A stretch of 64,000 nt of DNA from an uncultured Clostridia bacterium (lineage in GTDB: Bacteria; Bacillota; Clostridia; Christensenellales; Aristaeellaceae), in NCBI GenBank assembly GCA_934630705.1, contig CAKTWP010000003.1:1-64000 (forward strand). Reading direction: 5' to 3'. Both the position numbers and the translations under genes were made by a program. A model generated the notes under the pieces. The model did no database searches. It saw only the letters and a program-made list of their open reading frames with translations, and had not been told where the DNA came from. Positions 59,423-64,000 of this stretch are shown piece after piece; position 1 is the stretch's first letter; each line of letters begins with the position of its first letter.

Positions 59423-61345
59423 ATGAACCATCCTGCGCCGCTGCAAAAGCTTCAAATCACGGATGCGTTCTTTTCAAGACGTATCCGGCAAATGCGCGAT
59501 ATTTCCATTCCTTACATGTGGGAAGCACTGAACGATCGCATCCCGGATGTTCCACCCAGCGGCTGCATCGCCAATCTGCGCGTGGCGGCAGGGGAGACAC
59601 AGGGCGCGTTTATCGGCTGCGTGTTTCAGGACAGCGATTTGTGGAAATGGATTGAGGGCGTGGCATATGCTCTGGCCGCAAAGCGGGATGATGGGCTGGA
59701 AGCCCAGGCGGACGCGGTGATCGCCCTGGCCGGGAAAGCCCAGCAGCCGGACGGCTATCTGGATACATATTATATCATCAATGGGCTGGATAAGCGCTTC
59801 ACCAACCTGCGGGATCATCACGAGCTGTATGTGGCCGGGCATATGTTTGAGGCGGCCTGTGCATATGAAGAAGCCACTGGGAAGCGGATGCTGCTGGAGA
59901 TTGCCTGTCGCTTTGCCGATTGCATTGACAGGCATTTTGGCCCCGGCCCGGAACAGTGCCATGGCTATCCGGGGCATGAGGAAATAGAACTGGGGCTGGC
60001 GCGGTTGTATCGCGCCACAGGCCATGAGCGCTATCTGCGGCTGGGCCTGTATTTTCTGGATCAGCGGGGCCGTCAGCCCTATTATTTCGATCAGGAGGCC
60101 TTGGCCCGCGGGGAAAAGCTGCCGAACCAGCGCCGGAATCAGTGGCAGACGTATGCCTATTTTCAGGCGGAAATGCCGGTGCGGCAGCAGGAGAAAGCGG
60201 CGGGCCATGCGGTGCGCCAGGGCTATCTGCTTAGCGGCATGGCGGATATTGGCACGCTGGCTGGGGATCAGGAACTGGTGGATGCGGCCCGGCGGGTGTT
60301 TGACAATATCGTAACCCGGCAAATGTATATTACCGGCGGCGTAGGGGCGACCCATGTGGGCGAGGGCTTTTCCCTGGATTATGATTTGCCACCGGAGCGC
60401 TGTTATAACGAAACCTGCGCCTCCATCGCGCTGATCATGACGGCGGCAAGGCTGAATCGGATTGCGCCGGACGGGCGATACGGCGATGTGATTGAACGGG
60501 CGCTGTATAACGGCATTTTGTCCGGCATTTCTCTGGACGGAACCAAGTATTTCTATATGAACCCCTTGGAGGTTTGGCCGGAGCGCTGCGAAAAACGGCA
60601 GGACATGGCGGTTGACGATCAGCGTCAGGGGTGGTTCGGCTGTGCCTGCTGCCCGCCGAATCTGCTGCGCACGCTGACGGGATTGGGCCAATATGTGTAT
60701 ACGCTGGCGAATGACGCGCTTTATGTGGATCAGTACATTGCGTCCCAGCTGGATGCAGCCCTGCAAGGCGGGACGGTTCATCTGGCAATGGCCTCCGGCA
60801 TGCCCTGGACGGGTAAGGTAACGCTGCGGCTGGAGATGGACGCGCCGCAGGCGTTTACCCTTGCCCTGCGCATTCCTGCGTGGACCCATAACGCCGCCAT
60901 CGCCCTCAATGGTCAGGCAATCCACTCTGAAATACAAAAAGGATACGCACGGATCAGCCGCACGTTTGTCGGCGGCGATACAATCACGCTGGACTTTTCC
61001 ATGACGCCGCGCTTTTTGCGGGCCAGCGGCCATGTGCCCAATTACGCAGGAAAGGTGGCATTGGTTCGAGGGCCACTGGTGTATTGTCTGGAGGAAGTGG
61101 ACAATGGACGGGAATTATGGAATCTGTCTCTTGCGTCGGGAGAAATCTGTGAAAACTGGGAGGAATCGCTGCTGGGCGGCGTGGTGACGCTTGCCTGCCC
61201 AGGCAATCGCGAAACGGCGCAGACTGACGCGCTTTACGCGGAGCAGATGCCGGAAGCGCAGCCGGTTTCCCTGCGGTTTGTGCCCTATTATGCCTGGGGC
61301 AATCGGGGCAAGGGGGAAATGACGGTCTGGCTGCGTTCCAGGTGA
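59423..61345 (+). CDS. beta-L-arabinofuranosidase, GH127
   Basis: 640 residues, cytoplasmic (no signal peptide). Removes beta-L-arabinofuranose from plant glycans or arabinooligosaccharides. The alpha/alpha-barrel contains GYLDTYYIINGLDKRFTNL and HELYVAGHMFEAACAYEEATG. The zinc site and nucleophile are recognisable: Glu and Cys in CYNETCASIA and the two cysteines in GCACCPPNLLR (the HypBA1 layout). A beta-sandwich C-terminal half follows. Start ATG 59423 behind CGGGAGGAAGG. The GH51 gene follows immediately. Confidence 0.95.
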   Translation: MNHPAPLQKLQITDAFFSRRIRQMRDISIPYMWEALNDRIPDVPPSGCIANLRVAAGETQGAFIGCVFQDSDLWKWIEGVAYALAAKRDDGLEAQADAVIALAGKAQQPDGYLDTYYIINGLDKRFTNLRDHHELYVAGHMFEAACAYEEATGKRMLLEIACRFADCIDRHFGPGPEQCHGYPGHEEIELGLARLYRATGHERYLRLGLYFLDQRGRQPYYFDQEALARGEKLPNQRRNQWQTYAYFQAEMPVRQQEKAAGHAVRQGYLLSGMADIGTLAGDQELVDAARRVFDNIVTRQMYITGGVGATHVGEGFSLDYDLPPERCYNETCASIALIMTAARLNRIAPDGRYGDVIERALYNGILSGISLDGTKYFYMNPLEVWPERCEKRQDMAVDDQRQGWFGCACCPPNLLRTLTGLGQYVYTLANDALYVDQYIASQLDAALQGGTVHLAMASGMPWTGKVTLRLEMDAPQAFTLALRIPAWTHNAAIALNGQAIHSEIQKGYARISRTFVGGDTITLDFSMTPRFLRASGHVPNYAGKVALVRGPLVYCLEEVDNGRELWNLSLASGEICENWEESLLGGVVTLACPGNRETAQTDALYAEQMPEAQPVSLRFVPYYAWGNRGKGEMTVWLRSR

Positions 61346-61366
61346 ATGAGTAAAGGAGTGGGAAAC

Positions 61367-62842
61367 ATGCAGGAAATTCGCATTAACGTAAATCGCAGCA
61401 AGGGTGCCATTTCAAAAAATATCTATGGCCATTTTTCGGAGCATCTGGGGCGCTGTGTGTATCAGGGCCTGTTTGTGGGCAAGGATAGCCCCATACCCAA
61501 TGAAAATGGCATGCGCCGGGACGTGGTGGACGCGCTGCGGCACATTCAGGCGCCGGTGCTGCGCTGGCCGGGCGGCTGCTTTGCTGATGAATACCACTGG
61601 CAGGATGGCGTCGGCCCTCAGGAAGGCCGCAAGCGCATGGTGAATACCAACTGGGGCTATGTGGTGGAAGACAATTCCTTTGGCACCCATGAGTTTATGG
61701 AGCTGTGCCGTCAGATCGGCTGCGCGCCCTACATCAATGGCAACGTGGGCTCCGGCACCGTTCGCGAAATGGCGGAATGGGTTGAATATCTCAACAGCAA
61801 CGGGGATTCCACCGTGGTTCGCCAGCGCTGGGCCAACGGCCATCGGGAGCCTTTTCATGTGAAATACTGGGCCGTAGGCAACGAAAGCTGGGGGTGCGGC
61901 GGCAATATGCGGCCTGAGTATTATGCGGATGAATATCGCCGCTATCAGACGTATTGCCGCAATTATGGGGACGACCGCCTATACCGCATTGCCTGCGGCC
62001 CCAGCGGCGGGGATTACAACTGGACGGAAGTGCTTATGCGTCAGGCGGGACGCTATATGGACGGCCTGAGCTTGCATTATTACACGGTCTGCGGCGATTC
62101 CTGGGCGCATAAAGGCAGCGCCACCCAGTTTACATCCCGAGATTACTACCACACGCTGGCCAAGGCCTGGAAAATGGAGGAACTGGTTTCCGGCCACAGC
62201 CGGATCATGGACCGTTATGACCCGGAAAAACGCGTGGGGCTGGTGGTGGATGAATGGGGCACCTGGTATGACGTGGAACCCGGCACCAATCCCGGCTTCC
62301 TCTATCAGCAGAATACCATGCGGGATGCGATGGTGGCGGCCATTACACTGAATATTTTCAATCATCACTGCGACCGGGTGGCCATGGCTAACCTTGCGCA
62401 AACCGTAAATGTGCTGCAGGCGGTGATTCTGACGGACGGCGATCGGATGACGCTCACGCCGACCTACCATGTGTTCGATCTGTTCAAAGGCCATCAGGAC
62501 GCTAAGGAATTGGACTGCGCCGTTTCCTGCGATACTGCCGGGGAGGGCCCAGATCAGATTGCGTCCATCAGCGCGTCCGCCTCGGAAAAGGATGGACGGA
62601 TTACATTGACTCTGGCGCACGTTCGGGCCGATCAGGCGGGAGAGGCGCGCCTGCGGCTGGAGGGCTGCCATGCGGGGCGGGTGACCGGACGGATGCTGCA
62701 GGGCGATATGCTTGCATTCAATGATTTCGATCGTGCGCCCCTTGCCGTGACGGAATATACAGACTTCTGCGTGGAAAAGGAAGAAATTCTGCTGCGCCTG
62801 CCGCCCTGCGCCGTGGTGACGCTGGAAATTGAAAAAGCATGA
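61367..62842 (+). CDS. alpha-L-arabinofuranosidase, GH51
   Basis: 491 residues, cytoplasmic. Releases alpha-L-arabinofuranose from arabinan and arabinoxylan oligosaccharides. INVNRSKGAISKNIYGHFSEHL, LRWPGGCFADEYHWQDGVG, the acid/base Glu in AVGNESWGCGG (about 172) and nucleophile Glu in VDEWGTWYDVE (about 295), then the beta-sandwich C-terminus. Start ATG 61367 behind AAAGGAG; an earlier ATG at 61346 lacks one. It is coupled with GH127, and together they cover both anomers. Confidence 0.96.
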   Translation: MQEIRINVNRSKGAISKNIYGHFSEHLGRCVYQGLFVGKDSPIPNENGMRRDVVDALRHIQAPVLRWPGGCFADEYHWQDGVGPQEGRKRMVNTNWGYVVEDNSFGTHEFMELCRQIGCAPYINGNVGSGTVREMAEWVEYLNSNGDSTVVRQRWANGHREPFHVKYWAVGNESWGCGGNMRPEYYADEYRRYQTYCRNYGDDRLYRIACGPSGGDYNWTEVLMRQAGRYMDGLSLHYYTVCGDSWAHKGSATQFTSRDYYHTLAKAWKMEELVSGHSRIMDRYDPEKRVGLVVDEWGTWYDVEPGTNPGFLYQQNTMRDAMVAAITLNIFNHHCDRVAMANLAQTVNVLQAVILTDGDRMTLTPTYHVFDLFKGHQDAKELDCAVSCDTAGEGPDQIASISASASEKDGRITLTLAHVRADQAGEARLRLEGCHAGRVTGRMLQGDMLAFNDFDRAPLAVTEYTDFCVEKEEILLRLPPCAVVTLEIEKA

Positions 62843-63102
62843 ACGGCCCCCAGCGTCTTTGCCGCAAATGCCTGCTTCAGGATCTGACGGATGAGGCGGA
62901 GCTGGCGGAATCCATCCGGGAACTGATTGCGCTGCTTCCCGACGAACAGCGAGCGGATGCTGAAACAATTCGGATGCGGCTGGACGCCTGCAGGGCCTGT
63001 GATGTGCTGCATCGCGGCACCTGCGGCCTGTGCGGCTGTTATGTGGAGCTTCGCACGGCAAAAAAATGGATGCACTGCCCACGGGTTCCGGCGCGATGGT
63101 AA
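62839..63102 (+). CDS. small zinc-ribbon protein (DUF6171-like)
   Basis: 87 residues. Three CxxC-type cysteine pairs: CRKC near the N-terminus, CRAC, and CGLCGCYVELRTAKKWMHCP at the end, suggesting zinc binding. A helical segment (LAESIRELIALLPDEQRADAETI) separates them. Function unknown; such DUF6171-like proteins are scattered in Clostridia. Its start overlaps the GH51 stop (ATGA), so it is translated from the arabinan operon. Confidence 0.75.
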   Translation: MNGPQRLCRKCLLQDLTDEAELAESIRELIALLPDEQRADAETIRMRLDACRACDVLHRGTCGLCGCYVELRTAKKWMHCPRVPARW

Positions 63103-63182
63103 GGCTGCAATGGCGAAGGGCGCGTTTGCCGCAGTGTTTGAACGGCTGCTGAATCATGCGATCCATGTTCATATTAAAGATA

Positions 63183-63220
63183 ATCCCCGGCGTGGTGCGG
63201 CCACGTCGGGGATATTGTTT
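63183..63220. terminator. terminator between convergent genes
   Basis: A 13-bp stem, ATCCCCG-G-CGTGG with CCACG-T-CGGGGAT (G-T pair inside), loop TGCGG, followed by ATTGTTT on the + strand. Ends the arabinan operon. Confidence 0.75.
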
Positions 63221-63240
63221 GTCCGGTAATGCAGGATGCC

Positions 63241-64000
63241 TTATTCTGCGGCAGGATCGTCAATCTTCAGGGTGTAATAGAAGGTGAACAGCGCTTCATT
63301 CTCCGCATTCATGCCGCTTACGGTGATGTCGTACAGTCCGGGCAGCAATTCGGGAATTTCATCGTCGGTGTCAGACCGGGTTTCATAGACGATTTCGCCT
63401 GCTTCATCCGCAATCTCAAATCGGAGCCACTGGGCATTCAGCTTCTGCGCAGCTTCCTCCGCCTGCGTTAACTGGGTCTGGAGCGCCTTCACCTGTTCCG
63501 TCTGAGCGGACAACTGCTCCTGAACAGCCCTGGTCTGTTCAGCCTGGGCATTGAGCTGCGCTGTCGCTGCATCGGCTTTTTCCTTGGCGTCCAGTTCCAG
63601 CGCTTCGAGCTTCGCCTGCAGGACGGTATTCTGCTCCTGCGCGGCAAGGGCAGCCTCCTGCGCCTGGGTCAACTGCGCCTGAAGCGCCTGCGCATGCTCC
63701 GTCTGAGCAGCCAACTGCGCCTGAAGGGATTTGGCCTGCTCGGACTGTGCGCTCAGCTGCATGGCCGCTGCATCAGCCTTTTCCTTTGTATCGGCTTCCA
63801 GGGCTTCGATCTGGGAGCGGAGAGCGGCGATCTGCTCCTGTGCTGTCTGGGCGGCTTCCTGCGCCGCCTGCTTTACATTCTCCAATTCGGCTTCCTTGGC
63901 GGTCAGTGCCGCTGCCGCCGCTTCCGCCTTTTCGGTCAACGCAGTGATCTGCTGGTTTTGCCCCGCATGAAGCTGATCCTTTTCAGAGCCGGCCTGGTTC
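63241..64000 (-). CDS. coiled-coil protein, C-terminal part (5' end beyond the window)
   Basis: The minus-strand frame is open from the window edge to the stop at 63241: at least 252 residues. About 170 residues are a regular heptad coiled coil of repeating Gln/Ala/Glu words (AQEAALAAQEQ, LEALELDAKEKADAA, LEALEADTKEKADAA), followed by a compact C-terminal domain of about 75 residues (WLRFEIADEAGEIVYETRSD, LPGLYDITVSGM, FTFYYTLKI) that looks like a small beta-sandwich. No anchor or export signal is visible in this part. Function unknown. Confidence 0.8.
   Translation of the reverse strand, partial: NQAGSEKDQLHAGQNQQITALTEKAEAAAAALTAKEAELENVKQAAQEAAQTAQEQIAALRSQIEALEADTKEKADAAAMQLSAQSEQAKSLQAQLAAQTEHAQALQAQLTQAQEAALAAQEQNTVLQAKLEALELDAKEKADAATAQLNAQAEQTRAVQEQLSAQTEQVKALQTQLTQAEEAAQKLNAQWLRFEIADEAGEIVYETRSDTDDEIPELLPGLYDITVSGMNAENEALFTFYYTLKIDDPAAE

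Overview
The window carries two kinds of DNA. From 1 to about 25,440 it is the late half of a tailed prophage of siphovirus type, ending in a large serine recombinase beside a tRNA-Val(CAC) gene. From about 25,500 to 64,000 it is chromosome of a GC-rich member of the Clostridia. The SRP/ribosome cluster (smc, ftsY, ylxM, ffh, rpsP, KH protein, rimM, trmD) and the plsX-acpP-rnc block are Firmicutes-type. The families of secreted and carbohydrate-active proteins suggest a gut-associated lineage, perhaps Christensenellales or Aristaeella-like; that placement is inference only.

Prophage. The order on the + strand is portal, ClpP-like maturation protease, major capsid, head fibre-like protein, gp6-type connector, head closure protein, tail completion protein, gp10-like protein, phi13-type tail tube, frameshifted tail chaperone (gpG/gpGT), a very long tape measure protein, a DUF4314 protein, Dit, Tal, a tail fibre with a lectin-like tip, holin, endolysin, a small HTH protein and the serine recombinase. 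The terminase and all early genes lie left of the window. Two AT-richer cargo insertions interrupt the tail module: a GNAT acetyltransferase on the opposite strand with its own promoter (6,245-6,871), and an ECF sigma factor/membrane anti-sigma pair (13,500-15,159) between Dit and Tal.

Junction. Between the recombinase and the first host gene lie a 13-bp iteron-like repeat array matching the anticodon arm of tRNA-Val, an intact tRNA-Val with its terminator, two identical 39-bp repeats each holding the first 22 nt of the same tRNA, and a strong promoter reading through all of them. It reads as a scarred, repeatedly used integration hotspot.

Host region. 25.7-30.2 kb: three large secreted proteins of unknown function. 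30.3-39.7 kb: esterase, GH36 alpha-galactosidase, a phasin-like/ABC1-kinase pair, an SLC13-type permease, a 2-hydroxyacid dehydrogenase and a C69 dipeptidase, mostly as separate units with clear promoters and hairpin terminators. 40.2-55.6 kb: a co-directional block for lipid precursor synthesis (plsX, acpP), RNA processing (rnc), chromosome structure (smc), protein targeting (ftsY, ylxM, ffh), cell-wall precursor assembly (a membrane-anchored MurF-like ligase and a D-Ala-D-Ala ligase) and ribosome/tRNA maturation (rpsP, KH, rimM, trmD). 55.8-64 kb: a small membrane protein, a sugar isomerase-like protein, a MATE transporter, a GH127-GH51 arabinan-degrading pair with a small zinc protein, and the C-terminal part of a coiled-coil protein running off the right edge.
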